Counted from the stretch's first letter, positions 54,107 through 63,781 are shown. The stretch: 64,000 nt of DNA from Candidatus Thiothrix sulfatifontis (GCA_022828425.1 CP094685.1:2604001-2668000), one strand, 5' to 3'. Notes: generated by a model from the letters alone, not told the origin. Numbers and translations are program-made.

Positions 54107-54466
54107 TTAAAAACGGTATTGCCATTCCACCCGATCGCGCTTCAGCCGCCAGCGTGCTTTACCGTTGGAACGACCATTCGCAAACAAGCGATCAGACAAG
54201 TTATCGAACACATTCTCGCGCACGTTATCCCTGAGACGGAAATCACGCCGCACCACCGCATCACAATCCTGCATCAACAAATAGCTATTCGTGCACTGGC
54301 GTTGCTGCAACTGCATATCGTTGGTGCGCAACGCAAACGGTTTGGTAATCGAATGGATAGAATGATAAGACAGCGGCGTAGATACCGTGCCACAAGCTGT
54401 TACGTTCAACAGCATCCCCAACATCAGCAAGCCCTTTACTGATGCCGTTTTCGTCGTAGTCTTCAT
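54107..54466 (-). CDS. Small lipoprotein of unknown function
   Basis: From ATG 54466, with GAGGTG eight bases upstream, the 119-residue protein has a Lys-rich start and a hydrophobic stretch ending in the lipobox LNVTAC. It is probably exported and lipid-anchored. The mature part is basic, with Cys residues at QQRQCTNSYLLMQDCD that could form a disulphide. The C-terminus WRLKRDRVEWQYRF ends in an aromatic Phe like an outer-membrane protein, but the protein is too short for a barrel. I do not recognise the family. The 129 bases between its stop and mrpA contain nothing I can identify. Confidence 0.7.
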   Translation of the reverse strand: MKTTTKTASVKGLLMLGMLLNVTACGTVSTPLSYHSIHSITKPFALRTNDMQLQQRQCTNSYLLMQDCDAVVRRDFRLRDNVRENVFDNLSDRLFANGRSNGKARWRLKRDRVEWQYRF

Positions 54467-54524
54467 TAATAAACACCTCGCGTTTTGAGGTATTTTACCC
54501 GTGACCAACCAAAATGGCTATTTT

Positions 54525-55637
54525 TTATTCAGCAAAACGCACCGACTGATAATCGTCACCTTGCATCTCATTCAAGCGACTCAACGCCCGCTGAAATTCA
54601 AAGCGCAATTTCTCACCCTGATACAAATTATCCAGCGCAATCGTCGTGGAAAAAATAAACTGCACCTGCCGGTCATACAATTCATCAATCAGATTCAGGA
54701 AACGCCGTGCTGCCGACTCGTGTTCCTCGGTCAACACATGCAGACCCGATAACACAATGTAATCAAAACGTTCTGCCAACTCGATGTAATCGCGGGTAGA
54801 ACGCGCCGTTTCACACAAAGTCTTGAAATCAAACCACACAATGTTTTCAGACAAACGATGCGTCGGCAAGCAACGCCCTTGCACGTCAATGTCCTGCCCC
54901 ACTTCAATCGCACCGCTGGCGAGTTCCGCGAAACATTTTTCCAGCTCGTGTTCCACCAACACCGCATCGTCGTCTTCCAAAAAGCTGTCTTGGCTGACAC
55001 GCTTCAACATGCGGTAGTCAATCTGGTTATCCAACTCGACCACATGCGTATGCTTTTTCAGTAACGCAATCGCAGGTAAAAAACGTTCGCGCTGCAAACC
55101 GTTCAAATACAAATCATCCGGCGGACGGTTAGACGTCGTTACCAAAGTAATGCCGTGTTTGCACATCGCATCCAGCAAACCGTGCAACAACATCGCGTCC
55201 ACAATGTCCATGACGTGGAATTCGTCGATGCACAACAGGCGCACTTCTTGTGCCAATTGCGCCGCCAATGCCTCCAATGGGCTACGATGGTGCGCCAGCC
55301 GTTTCAGTTCCTCATGAATGAAGAACATGAAATGGTGGTAATGCATCCGCCGCTTTTCGGTCAGCGGCAGACGCGAATAGAACATATCCATCAACCAAGT
55401 TTTGCCGCGCCCGACGCCCCCCCACAGGTAAGCGCCGCGCACTGGCTCAATCACTACGTCATGCCGCTTGGAAAACACCGCCAACAAACCCCGCGAACGT
55501 GCCACACGCGCCGTTTCACGCGGTTTGAGCAAGCCATTCCAAACCTCTTGCAAGACCTTGATACCTTCGAGTTGGGCGGGATCGTGTTGGATCGCGCCCT
55601 CCTTGATGGCGTCGTGGTAATGCTTCAATAGCGGCAT
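54525..55637 (-). CDS. zapE: ZapE (AFG1-like) cell division ATPase
   Basis: The protein has 370 residues from ATG 55637 (AAGGA six bases upstream; the ATG six codons earlier lacks a site). P-loop GAYLWGGVGRGKTWLMDMFY is near 62, Walker B VRLLCIDEFHVMDIVDAMLL near 128 and LVTTSNRPPDDLYLNGLQR near 165. ZapE is a peripheral ATPase that associates with the FtsZ ring under stress in E. coli. It lies 14 bases downstream of sucA, so it is probably co-transcribed with it. Confidence 0.93.
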   Translation of the reverse strand: MPLLKHYHDAIKEGAIQHDPAQLEGIKVLQEVWNGLLKPRETARVARSRGLLAVFSKRHDVVIEPVRGAYLWGGVGRGKTWLMDMFYSRLPLTEKRRMHYHHFMFFIHEELKRLAHHRSPLEALAAQLAQEVRLLCIDEFHVMDIVDAMLLHGLLDAMCKHGITLVTTSNRPPDDLYLNGLQRERFLPAIALLKKHTHVVELDNQIDYRMLKRVSQDSFLEDDDAVLVEHELEKCFAELASGAIEVGQDIDVQGRCLPTHRLSENIVWFDFKTLCETARSTRDYIELAERFDYIVLSGLHVLTEEHESAARRFLNLIDELYDRQVQFIFSTTIALDNLYQGEKLRFEFQRALSRLNEMQGDDYQSVRFAE

Positions 55638-55651
55638 AACGTTTCCTTCTT

Positions 55652-58369
55652 TCATGACTCAACCCTGATTCCTAAGGCATTATTCACCAATTCTTGCTGC
55701 TGTGCAGCATGAACTTTGGCACTACCCACCGCCGGCGACGCTGAAGCGGGGCGGCTTACCACATCCAAACGCGCCATGCCACCCAATACGAGACGCAACG
55801 CGGGCTGAATGCTTAACCATGCGCCCTGATTCAACGGCTCTTCCTGACACCACACATTCACGGCGATATTCGGGTAACGATCCAATATCACATTCATATC
55901 CGCTTCCGGGAACGGGTAGATCTGTTCAATACGCACCAAGGCCACGTCATCCAGCCCGACTTTACGGCGCTGTTCCAGCAGGTCGTAATACACCTTGCCG
56001 CTGCACATGACCAAGCGCGTTACCTTCAGCGGGTCCAGCGCGTCGATTTCGTCGATGACATTCTGGAAGCCACGCTCGGTAAGGTCTTCCATGCTGTTCA
56101 CCGCCAAGGGGTGGCGCAACAAGCTTTTCGGGGTCATCACAATCAGCGGGGCGCGGTAATCACGCACCATCTGGCGGCGCAACATGTGGAACGCTTGCGC
56201 AGGCGTACTCGGTACGCACACCTGCATATTGTTTTGGGCGCACAACTGCAAGTATCGTTCCAACCGCGCTGACGAGTGTTCCGGCCCCTGCCCTTCAAAG
56301 CCGTGTGGCAATAACATCACCAGCCCGCATAAACGCCCCCATTTCTGTTCACCGGAGCTGATAAACTGGTCAATGACCACTTGCGCACAGTTAGCGAAGT
56401 CGCCGAATTGCGCCTCCCAGATGACGAGCGTATTGGCTTCGGTAGTGGCATAACCGTATTCAAATGCCAGCACTGCTTCTTCCGAGAGCAAGGAGTCGAT
56501 GACCACAAACGGCATTTGCGCTTCGGAAAGGTGTTGCAAGGGCACGAAGGTTGCGCCGCTTTCCTGTTCGTGGAATACCGCATGGCGATGGAAAAACGTA
56601 CCACGCCCGCAGTCTTCACCCGACAAACGAATCGGATAGCCTTCGTCAATCAGCGAGGCGTAAGCCAAGTTTTCACAGAAACCCCAGTCCATCAGCTGTT
56701 CGCCCGCCGCCATCTTCTTGCGGTCAGCCACGATGCGGGCAACGCGGGAATTGAGCTTGAAATCTTCCGGGTACACGGTGAGCTTGGCACCGAGGTTTTT
56801 GACGGCATCCGCACTGATGGTGGTATCCACCGGCATATCCCATGCACCAGCGGCAAAACGTCCCCATTTAACCGGGTGTGGATTCTGCACTTCACCCTTT
56901 TCCAGCAAATGCGGCACGGTCGGCGCACCGTTGGTCAATTGCTGGCGGCAACGTTGCACCCGTTCCTGCGCGTCTTCTGCCGTAATCACACCCTCACCTG
57001 TCAAACGCCGTGCATACAGTTCGCGAGTAGTCGGCAATGCGCGGATTTTGCGGTACATCACGGGTTGGGTGGCGGATGGCTCGTCGGCTTCGTTGTGACC
57101 GTGGCGGCGGTAGCACACCAAGTCAATCACCACATCTTTGTCGAATTTCGCGCGGAAATCGAAGGCGATTTGTGTTATCAGCACCACCGCTTCCGGGTCA
57201 TCGCCGTTGACGTGGAATACCGGCGAATCAACCATCTTGGCAACGTCGGTGCAGTAATAGGTAGAACGCGCATCAGCGGCAGTACTGGTGGTAAAGCCTA
57301 CCTGATTGTTAATCACAATATGAATCGTGCCGTAAGTGCGGTAGCCACGGGTATCCGCCATTTGCAGCATTTCCATGTTCACGCCCTGCCCCGCGAATGC
57401 CGCATCCCCGTGCAATACCACCGGAATAATCTTGTCGCCACCGGCATCATCCCAACGGTCTTGACGAGCGCGTACCGCCCCTTGCACCACCGGGCCAACG
57501 ATTTCCAAATGCGAAGGGTTGAACGCCATCGCGACGTGCAACGGCCCGCCGGGGGTCATCATGTCGGAAGCAAAACCCATGTGGTATTTCACATCGCCGG
57601 TACGGTCGCCGTTATTCGCGTATTTGCCTTCAAATTCACCGAACAACAATGCGGGCGCTTTACCCAATACATTGACCAGCACATTGAGACGCCCCCGGTG
57701 CGCCATGCCGATGACCATTTCCTGCGCACCCAAGCTGCCGCCGTGCTGGATCAGGGTATTGAGCATCGGAATCAAGCTTTCGCCGCCTTCCAATGAGAAG
57801 CGCTTTTGCCCGACGTAGTTGGTGTGCAGGTAACGCTCCAAACCTTCTGCGGCGGTAAGACGGTCGAGGATCTCCAGCTTCTCAGCCGGGCTAAACGTGG
57901 GGGTAGAACGCACACTTTCTAAACGTTGTTGCACCCAGCGCTTTTGCTCGGTGCTAGTGGTGTGCATGTATTGCACCCCAATTGAGCCGCAATACGTGGC
58001 TTCTAATTGCGCAATGATTTCACGCAAAGTCAGTTGATCGGCGGCAACCAAGGAGCCGGTATTAAAGGTGGTATTCAGATCCGCCTCACTCAACGAGTGA
58101 TAGGCCAGCGTTAATTCCTTCACAAACGCCGGGGTATTTTCATCCAGCGGATTGGTTTTGGCGTGGAAATGACCAAGGAAGCGGTAAGCATTGATAAGCT
58201 GCAAGACTTTAACCTGCTTGCGCTCATGCTCCATATCGGTGCTTTGTGCCAAGGGAATACCTGCTGGAGGCAGGGAAGCAAAGTAGGTTTGTAAGCTTGT
58301 CGGCACAAGCGCAGGCTCACGCAAGTATTGCCCGTACATTTCCTCTAGGTATAGCGTATCGCTTTTCAT
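55652..58369 (-). CDS. sucA: 2-oxoglutarate dehydrogenase E1 component
   Basis: From ATG 58369 (MKSDTLYLEEMYGQYLREPA) the protein has 905 residues, near the usual 930. The TPP-binding parts include GMAHRGRLNVLVNVLGK near 228, VVLHGDAAFAGQGVNMEMLQM near 320 and CYRRHGHNEADEPSATQP near 410. It decarboxylates 2-oxoglutarate in the TCA cycle. Open frame continues 26 codons upstream but covers a TGTCGACA site, so the later start is preferred. Neither sucB nor lpd follows, which is unusual; zapE follows instead. It is divergent from the GntR regulator. Confidence 0.9.
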   Translation of the reverse strand: MKSDTLYLEEMYGQYLREPALVPTSLQTYFASLPPAGIPLAQSTDMEHERKQVKVLQLINAYRFLGHFHAKTNPLDENTPAFVKELTLAYHSLSEADLNTTFNTGSLVAADQLTLREIIAQLEATYCGSIGVQYMHTTSTEQKRWVQQRLESVRSTPTFSPAEKLEILDRLTAAEGLERYLHTNYVGQKRFSLEGGESLIPMLNTLIQHGGSLGAQEMVIGMAHRGRLNVLVNVLGKAPALLFGEFEGKYANNGDRTGDVKYHMGFASDMMTPGGPLHVAMAFNPSHLEIVGPVVQGAVRARQDRWDDAGGDKIIPVVLHGDAAFAGQGVNMEMLQMADTRGYRTYGTIHIVINNQVGFTTSTAADARSTYYCTDVAKMVDSPVFHVNGDDPEAVVLITQIAFDFRAKFDKDVVIDLVCYRRHGHNEADEPSATQPVMYRKIRALPTTRELYARRLTGEGVITAEDAQERVQRCRQQLTNGAPTVPHLLEKGEVQNPHPVKWGRFAAGAWDMPVDTTISADAVKNLGAKLTVYPEDFKLNSRVARIVADRKKMAAGEQLMDWGFCENLAYASLIDEGYPIRLSGEDCGRGTFFHRHAVFHEQESGATFVPLQHLSEAQMPFVVIDSLLSEEAVLAFEYGYATTEANTLVIWEAQFGDFANCAQVVIDQFISSGEQKWGRLCGLVMLLPHGFEGQGPEHSSARLERYLQLCAQNNMQVCVPSTPAQAFHMLRRQMVRDYRAPLIVMTPKSLLRHPLAVNSMEDLTERGFQNVIDEIDALDPLKVTRLVMCSGKVYYDLLEQRRKVGLDDVALVRIEQIYPFPEADMNVILDRYPNIAVNVWCQEEPLNQGAWLSIQPALRLVLGGMARLDVVSRPASASPAVGSAKVHAAQQQELVNNALGIRVES

Positions 58370-58438
58370 ATCTCCAACCTGCATTGATGGTAAATAGCAA
58401 ACATTTCTGACTTGACGCAGTGCAACAAAGTAGTGCAT

Positions 58439-58616
58439 TGTCGACATCTTGGTGTCTTAAGGTGCGTTGCTACCCACGTATTCGGGGTAAACACTGTCAT
58501 TTCTTGGTTATAGTGTCGACATTATAGCTTCAAAGTGTCAACAATGTCAGGATGTTTTTCTTGAAAAAACGCTGTTTCGCGGTATTATTGTCAACACAAC
58601 AGACAAGATGTCGACA
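58439..58616. promoter_or_regulatory. Array of five TGTCRACA palindromes between sucA and the GntR gene
   Basis: TGTCGACA occurs at 58439-58446, 58514-58521 and 58609-58616, and TGTCAACA at 58536-58543 and 58589-58596. Such short GT..AC palindromes suit FadR-class GntR regulators. The positions around both divergent starts suggest autoregulation and control of sucA. Confidence 0.6.
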
Positions 58617-58631
58617 AAACGAGGTAGCACC

Positions 58632-59321
58632 ATGGCCTTTCTGACTGCCTGCAAATTGCAGGATCCGGTAACGATTGCAGACAAGTTATTTCTTGATTTG
58701 CGCCGTGCCATTTTGGTGGGTGAAATCCCCGCTGGGAAAAAAATTAGTGAGCCAGAGCTGGCAGCAGCTTATGGCGTGAGCAGAGGTTCGTTGCGTGAAG
58801 CGATCGGCAAACTGGAAAACTGCAATTTGGTGACGCGCAAGCCCAATATTGGTGCACGCATCATCGGATTTTCCACAGAGCAACTGTTGGAAATTTACCA
58901 AATACGCGAAGCCACCGAAGGTATGGCGGCACGACTCGCCGCCGAACACATGACAGCAGAGGAATTGGTACATTTGCGCAAGATTCTGGAACGCCACCAA
59001 GCCGAAATTGCGCAGCACCAAAGCTATTCACAACACGACGTTGACTTGGATTTTCACTTTTCGATTATTCAAGGCAGCAAGAATAAACGCCTGATTCGCA
59101 TGTTATGTCAGGACTTGTATGACTTGGTACGGTTCTACCGTTTCCGCCTCAAGTCCGGGTTTAGTCGCAGCGAACAAGCTTTTCAGGAACACAACCTGAT
59201 CGTGTCAGCGATTGAGCGGCGCGATGGGGAAATGGCGGAAACGCTGATGCGCCATCATATCCGGGCTTCGCGGGATTATGCTTGCAAGTTATTGGAACAG
59301 ATGCCGATCTCAGACACCTAA
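58632..59321 (+). CDS. GntR/FadR-family (FCD) transcriptional regulator
   Basis: The protein has 229 residues from ATG 58632 (GAGG seven bases upstream). The N-terminal winged helix (DLRRAILVGEIPAGKKISEPELAAAYGVSRGSLREAI in parts) is followed by the all-helical FCD ligand domain. Metal-binding-type residues appear in HDVDLDFHFSII, and His in FQEHNLIVSAI and LMRHHIRASRDYA. It lies between sucA and sdhC and probably senses a carboxylate to control TCA genes. The ATG eight codons upstream overlaps a TGTCGACA site, so it is rejected. Confidence 0.87.
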   Translation: MAFLTACKLQDPVTIADKLFLDLRRAILVGEIPAGKKISEPELAAAYGVSRGSLREAIGKLENCNLVTRKPNIGARIIGFSTEQLLEIYQIREATEGMAARLAAEHMTAEELVHLRKILERHQAEIAQHQSYSQHDVDLDFHFSIIQGSKNKRLIRMLCQDLYDLVRFYRFRLKSGFSRSEQAFQEHNLIVSAIERRDGEMAETLMRHHIRASRDYACKLLEQMPISDT

Positions 59322-59363
59322 CCGCGTACACGCTTTCTAGCTTTTTATTAACGGGGATACTCT

Positions 59364-59741
59364 ATGAAGACCGCGAACAAACGACCGCTTTCACCCCACT
59401 TGCAGGTGTACAAGCCGCAACTCACGTCGGTGCTGTCGATCCTGCACCGAGGCACGGGGGTGGTGTTGGCTATCGGTACACTGCTGGTGACGTATTGGCT
59501 GGCTGCCATTGCCGGGGGTGCGGAATCTTTTGCGAATGCGAATGCAATTCTTGGCTCATGGTTCGGCAAACTGGTGTTGTTTGGTTGGTCTTGGGCATTA
59601 TTTTATCACCTGTCTAACGGTATCCGCCATTTGGTGTGGGACAGCGGGCATGGTTTGGATCTGCCTAGCGTTTACTTGGGCGGTAAAATTGTGGTGGGCG
59701 CGTCGTTCGCGCTGACTGTCCTGCTTTGGCTTGTTGCTTGA
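59364..59741 (+). CDS. sdhC: Succinate dehydrogenase cytochrome b556 subunit
   Basis: The 125-residue protein has three membrane helices. The family start RPLSPHLQVYKPQLTSVLSILHRGTGVVL (in two parts) includes the Ser and Arg of the quinone site. HLSNGIRHLVWDSGHG near 82 carries the heme-ligand His. It anchors SdhAB in the membrane. The gene starts 42 bases after the GntR regulator, so it may also receive readthrough from there. Confidence 0.94.
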   Translation: MKTANKRPLSPHLQVYKPQLTSVLSILHRGTGVVLAIGTLLVTYWLAAIAGGAESFANANAILGSWFGKLVLFGWSWALFYHLSNGIRHLVWDSGHGLDLPSVYLGGKIVVGASFALTVLLWLVA

Positions 59742-59764
59742 ACCCTGTTGAGGAATTGCTACAC

Positions 59765-60142
59765 ATGAGTTTATTGACACCTTTCAAACGTGCCAGCGGT
59801 CTGGGAACCACCAGCGGGGTTAGCCATTGGTGGACACAGCGCGTCACTGCTATTGCCTTGATTCCATTGGTTTTATGGATGGTATTTTCGGTGGCTGCCC
59901 ACACGGGTAATGATTATGCCAGCGTTGCCGCGTGGTTTGCAGAACCGTTCACCACTACCATGCTGACCTTGTTTGTGTTCACGGCGTTCTTCCATGCCAG
60001 TCTGGGCTTGACCGTGGTGATTGAAGATTATGTGCATCACGAAGGCATCAAGCTTGCCGCATTAATTGGCATGAAACTGGTGCTGGTGTTGCTGGGAACC
60101 AGCAGCATTTTGAGTATTTTACGGGTCGCATTCGCGGGCTAA
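59765..60142 (+). CDS. sdhD: Succinate dehydrogenase membrane anchor subunit
   Basis: From ATG 59765 (GAGGA ten bases upstream) the protein has 125 residues and three helices. [22 protein letters not shown] in two parts and [20 protein letters not shown] are the usual SdhD segments, with the heme-region His and the quinone-site Asp-Tyr. The frame extends 13 codons upstream into sdhC, where no start signal is seen. Confidence 0.93.
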   Translation: MSLLTPFKRASGLGTTSGVSHWWTQRVTAIALIPLVLWMVFSVAAHTGNDYASVAAWFAEPFTTTMLTLFVFTAFFHASLGLTVVIEDYVHHEGIKLAALIGMKLVLVLLGTSSILSILRVAFAG

Positions 60143-60164
60143 TGACACAGAGGTTGATTACACA

Positions 60165-61952
60165 ATGACTGAATACAAAATTGAACATCATACCTACGAT
60201 GTCGTGGTCGTGGGCGCGGGTGGTGCGGGTTTGCGTGCTACTTTCGGGATGGCGGTAAAAGGCTTGTCCACGGCATGTATTACCAAAGTATTCCCGACCC
60301 GTAGCCATACGGTGGCAGCGCAAGGTGGGATGTCCGCCGCGCTCGGCAATATGGGGCCGGATAAATGGCAATGGCATATGTACGACACCGTAAAAGGCTC
60401 GGACTGGCTGGGCGACCAAGACGCGATTGAATACATGTGCCGCGAAGCGATTCCGGCAGTGATCGAGCTGGAACACCAAGGTGTGCCGTTTTCGCGCACG
60501 GAAGAAGGCCGCATTTATCAGCGTCCGTTCGGCGGGATGACCACCGAATTCGGTAAAGGCATTGCGCATCGCACTTGTGCGGCGGCTGACCGCACGGGTC
60601 ATGCGATTCTGCACACGCTGTATCAGCAATCCTTGCGTCACGACGCGGTATTTTTCGTTGAGCATTTCGCGACCGACCTGATTATGGACGAGGAGGGCGT
60701 GTGCCGTGGGGTGCTGGCGTGGGATTTAGCCAGCGGCATTCTGCGTATTTTCCGGGCGCAGAAAGTCGTGTTGGCAACCGGCGGTTACGGGCGGGCGTAT
60801 TTCTCGGCAACCTCGGCGCACACCTGTACCGGCGACGGTAACGGCATGGTGACGCGAGCAGGTTTGCCATTGCAAGACATGGAATTTACCCAGTTCCACC
60901 CGACCGGCATTTACGGCGCAGGCTGTTTAATTACCGAAGGGGTGCGCGGCGAAGGTGGCTACCTGACCAATGCCAACGGTGAACGTTTCATGGAACGTTA
61001 CGCGCCAAATGCCAAAGACTTGGCCTCGCGTGACGTGGTGAGCCGCTCCATGACCATTGAAATCAATGAAGGTCGCGGCGTTGGGGCGAAACAAGACCAT
61101 ATTTATTTGCATCTGGAACACTTAGGCCCTGAAGTTATCAATGAGCGTCTACCGGGTATCGCCGAGAGTGCGCGTATTTTTGCGGGTGTGGATGTGACCA
61201 AACAGCCGATTCCAGTACTGCCCACTGTGCATTACAACATGGGCGGCATTCCCACCAATTACCACGGCGAAGTGGTCACATTGAAAGATGGCGAAACCGA
61301 CAGCGTGGTTCCAGGCTTGATGGCGATTGGCGAATGTGCGTGCGTTTCGGTGCATGGCGCGAACCGCCTCGGCTCGAATTCCTTGCTCGACATCGTGGTA
61401 TTTGGGCGTGCTGCTGCCAACCGTTGTGGCGAAACCGTTACCCCCGGCGCGACTCAACCTGAGCTACCAGCAGCAGGCGTGGAAAAAGCACTGGCACGTT
61501 TCAAACGCATTCATCAGGGCGATGGCACCGCTAACACCGCACAAATCCGGGAAGCGATGCAGCATACCATGCAAAAGCACGCAGCCGTTTTCCGCAGCGC
61601 TGAAACCTTGCAGGAAGGCATGGATAAAATGAACGCCATTTATGCCAGCTTCAGTGACATTGGGTTAAAAGACCGCAGTTTGATTTGGAACTCGGATCTA
61701 ATGGAAACGTTTGAATTGGCCAATATGCTGGATTGCGCTCAAACCTCGATTCAATGCGCGATGAACCGTGAAGAAAGCCGGGGCGCTCATGCCCGTGAAG
61801 ACTTCCCGGAGCGTAACGATGATGAGTGGATGAAGCACTCGATCGCATGGGTCGATGAGACCGGCAAAGTATCCATCGACTACCGCCCCGTCCACACCTA
61901 CACGTTGACGGATGACATTGAATACATAGCGCCGAAGAAACGGGTTTACTAA
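60165..61952 (+). CDS. sdhA: Succinate dehydrogenase flavoprotein subunit
   Basis: The 595-residue protein begins with an FAD Rossmann motif [17 protein letters not shown]. The histidine for covalent FAD attachment is in [15 protein letters not shown] near 49. Catalytic-site segments are [31 protein letters not shown] and [14 protein letters not shown]. It oxidises succinate to fumarate, passing electrons to SdhB. Covalent flavinylation is helped by SdhE, encoded downstream. Confidence 0.97.
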   Translation: MTEYKIEHHTYDVVVVGAGGAGLRATFGMAVKGLSTACITKVFPTRSHTVAAQGGMSAALGNMGPDKWQWHMYDTVKGSDWLGDQDAIEYMCREAIPAVIELEHQGVPFSRTEEGRIYQRPFGGMTTEFGKGIAHRTCAAADRTGHAILHTLYQQSLRHDAVFFVEHFATDLIMDEEGVCRGVLAWDLASGILRIFRAQKVVLATGGYGRAYFSATSAHTCTGDGNGMVTRAGLPLQDMEFTQFHPTGIYGAGCLITEGVRGEGGYLTNANGERFMERYAPNAKDLASRDVVSRSMTIEINEGRGVGAKQDHIYLHLEHLGPEVINERLPGIAESARIFAGVDVTKQPIPVLPTVHYNMGGIPTNYHGEVVTLKDGETDSVVPGLMAIGECACVSVHGANRLGSNSLLDIVVFGRAAANRCGETVTPGATQPELPAAGVEKALARFKRIHQGDGTANTAQIREAMQHTMQKHAAVFRSAETLQEGMDKMNAIYASFSDIGLKDRSLIWNSDLMETFELANMLDCAQTSIQCAMNREESRGAHAREDFPERNDDEWMKHSIAWVDETGKVSIDYRPVHTYTLTDDIEYIAPKKRVY

Positions 61953-61966
61953 CAGGGAGCATTGTC

Positions 61967-62746
61967 ATGGCTGAATTTACTTTACCGGCTAACTCAATCG
62001 TCAAGAGTGGCAAAACCTGGGCTGCCCCTGCCGGTGCGACCCGCGTGAAAAATTTCCGGGTTTACCGTTACGACCCGGATAGCGGCGAAAATCCGCGTTG
62101 GGATACCTACGAAATCGACCTCGACCAATGCGGGCCGATGGTGTTGGATGCCTTGCTGAAAATCAAGAACGAGATTGACCCGACCTTGACTTTCCGCCGC
62201 TCGTGCCGTGAAGGAATTTGCGGTTCGTGCTCGATGAATATCGACGGCACCAACACACTGGCGTGTATCAAAGCGATTGACGCTTGCGAGGGCGATGTGC
62301 AAATCAGCCCTTTGCCACACATGGAAGTGGTGAAGGATTTGATCCCCGATTTGACGCATTTCTACGCGCAATATGCCTCGATCAAGCCGTGGATGCAGAC
62401 CCAAACGCCTGCGCCCCCGGATCGCGAACGCCTGCAATCGCCGGAAGACCGCAAGAAACTGGACAATCACTACGAGTGCATTTTATGCGCGTGCTGTTCA
62501 ACGTCTTGCCCCAGCTACTGGTGGAACAGTGACCGTTATTTGGGGCCTGCGGTATTGCTGCAAGCCAATCGTTGGGTGGTGGATAGCCGTGATGAAGCCA
62601 CGGGCGAACGTCTGGACAATTTGGAAGACCCGTTCAAACTTTACCGTTGCCACACCATTATGAACTGCACGAATACGTGTCCGAAGGGGTTGAACCCGGC
62701 GAAATCCATTGCAGAACTCAAGAAAAAGATGATCGAACGGCGTTAA
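61967..62746 (+). CDS. sdhB: Succinate dehydrogenase iron-sulfur subunit
   Basis: The 259-residue protein has the [2Fe-2S] cysteines in [16 protein letters not shown] near 82-95, then [16 protein letters not shown] for the 4Fe-4S cluster and [17 protein letters not shown] for the 3Fe-4S cluster. It carries electrons from SdhA to quinone at the SdhCD anchor. An extra N-terminal stretch (about 25 residues) precedes the ferredoxin domain. It lies 14 bases after sdhA. Confidence 0.96.
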   Translation: MAEFTLPANSIVKSGKTWAAPAGATRVKNFRVYRYDPDSGENPRWDTYEIDLDQCGPMVLDALLKIKNEIDPTLTFRRSCREGICGSCSMNIDGTNTLACIKAIDACEGDVQISPLPHMEVVKDLIPDLTHFYAQYASIKPWMQTQTPAPPDRERLQSPEDRKKLDNHYECILCACCSTSCPSYWWNSDRYLGPAVLLQANRWVVDSRDEATGERLDNLEDPFKLYRCHTIMNCTNTCPKGLNPAKSIAELKKKMIERR

Positions 62747-62753
62747 GCCGTTG

Positions 62754-62779
62754 TAGGGGCGAAAGATTTTTCGCCCCTA
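62754..62779 (+). terminator. Hairpin between sdhB and sdhE
   Basis: A perfect 11-bp stem (TAGGGGCGAAA with TTTCGCCCCTA, 4-base loop) follows the sdhB stop by 7 bases. The tail is not a clear T run, so it may be a weak terminator, an mRNA-stabilising element or a small intergenic palindromic repeat. It would lower sdhE expression relative to sdhCDAB. Confidence 0.5.
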
Positions 62780-62805
62780 TTCTCACCCTAACAGGACACG
62801 GCACC

Positions 62806-63042
62806 ATGAGTGAACTTTCCCGCTTGAAAATGCGTTGTCGGCGCGGTTTGAAAGAACTGGATGTCATTTTCCAGCACTATTTAGAACGCCATTACCCCAC
62901 TGCCAGCCCAATTGAGCAGCAACGCTTGGACGAATTGCTGGCAATGCAAGACCCACTCATCTGGGACATGCTGCTAGACACGATTCCCTTTCCTAACGAA
63001 TACAACGACCTGATTGCCAAACTGCGTGTCGTCAATGACTGA
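62806..63042 (+). CDS. sdhE: FAD assembly factor SdhE
   Basis: The 78-residue protein begins MSELSRLKMRCRRGLKELD and so has the RGxxE motif that SdhE/SDHAF2 proteins need to promote flavin attachment to SdhA. The five-helix pattern continues with LDELLAMQDPLIWDMLLD. The start follows AGGACACGGCACC. It is separated from sdhB by a hairpin. The stop overlaps the start of a second SdhE-like gene by 8 bases. Confidence 0.93.
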   Translation: MSELSRLKMRCRRGLKELDVIFQHYLERHYPTASPIEQQRLDELLAMQDPLIWDMLLDTIPFPNEYNDLIAKLRVVND

Positions 63043-63307
63043 ACAGCAACAAGCTGAACGCTTGGTACGGCTACGCTGGGCATGTCGGCGCACGTTGCAG
63101 GCATTGGATCGCCCGTTGGGAAATTTCTTGCAGGATTGCTTTCAAACGCTCGACATGGGTGAGCAATTTGCATTCGAGCGTTTATTAAAATCGAAGGATC
63201 AAGAAATTCTCGATTGGCTAATTGGTAATCGCCAGCCCCGCGATACCGGCATGTGCGCTATTATTGAAAAAGTGCGCCAGCACCATGACAACAACGCCGG
63301 AGGATAA
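63035..63307 (+). CDS. Second SdhE-like protein lacking the RGxxE motif
   Basis: The 90-residue protein keeps the SdhE helical outline (RLVRLRWACRRTLQALD, then EQFAFERLLKSKDQEILDWLIG). The RGxxE motif has become RRTLQALD: Gly is replaced by Thr, and Glu by Ala. It begins inside the sdhE gene end (8-base overlap), so it is translated with SdhE. It may act on another flavoprotein, pair with SdhE, or be a relic. Which of these cannot be told from sequence. Confidence 0.8.
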   Translation: MTEQQQAERLVRLRWACRRTLQALDRPLGNFLQDCFQTLDMGEQFAFERLLKSKDQEILDWLIGNRQPRDTGMCAIIEKVRQHHDNNAGG

Positions 63308-63310
63308 CCC

Positions 63311-63730
63311 ATGACGGAATTACACGAGCTTTCCCCTACCGCTGCTCACGCCTTATTGCAAACCAGCCCGCACAGCATTTTGGTTGATATTCGTTCTGCG
63401 ATGGAATATTTGTTTGTCGGTCATCCCGTCGGGTCAGTACACATTGCGTGGATTGACGAACCCGACTGGGAAGTTAATCCACATTTTGCCAACGAAATTG
63501 AGCAATTGTTGGCAAGCCGTTTTAAAGAAATACCCCCCAAAACAGCGCAGGTCATTTTAATTTGCCGCAGCGGTAAACGCTCGCGTGAAGCCGCTAATGC
63601 CTTGCTGGATGCGGGTTTTCAACACGTCATGCACATCAACGAAGGGTTTGAAGGTGAACGGGATGAACAGCAGCATCGGAGCACATTGGGCGGCTGGCGT
63701 TTTCACGGCTTGCCGTGGGAACAGTGCTAA
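63311..63730 (+). CDS. Rhodanese-like sulfurtransferase
   Basis: The 139-residue single-domain protein has HSILVDIRSAMEYLFVGHPVGSVHI in two parts and the catalytic Cys in ILICRSGKRSREAANAL near 78, giving the CRSGKRS loop. There is no signal peptide, so it is cytoplasmic. It begins 3 bases after the SdhE-like gene and is the end of that operon. It probably carries persulfide sulfur. Whether it serves Fe-S assembly for Sdh or sulfur oxidation is not shown. Confidence 0.9.
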   Translation: MTELHELSPTAAHALLQTSPHSILVDIRSAMEYLFVGHPVGSVHIAWIDEPDWEVNPHFANEIEQLLASRFKEIPPKTAQVILICRSGKRSREAANALLDAGFQHVMHINEGFEGERDEQQHRSTLGGWRFHGLPWEQC

Positions 63731-63781
63731 AGTCAGCAAATCTCTACCGTTCATGCTATTTTCATGCAAAGAATAACGCGG

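Noticed and set aside
56381-57796. A 471-codon open frame antisense to sucA
   Set aside because: It lies wholly inside sucA, whose protein is strongly conserved. The antisense translation has no recognisable domain and is a shadow of the codon pattern.
62647-62805. Extended N-terminus of SdhE overlapping sdhB
   Set aside because: The frame crosses the sdhB end and the hairpin. SdhE similarity begins exactly at ATG 62806.
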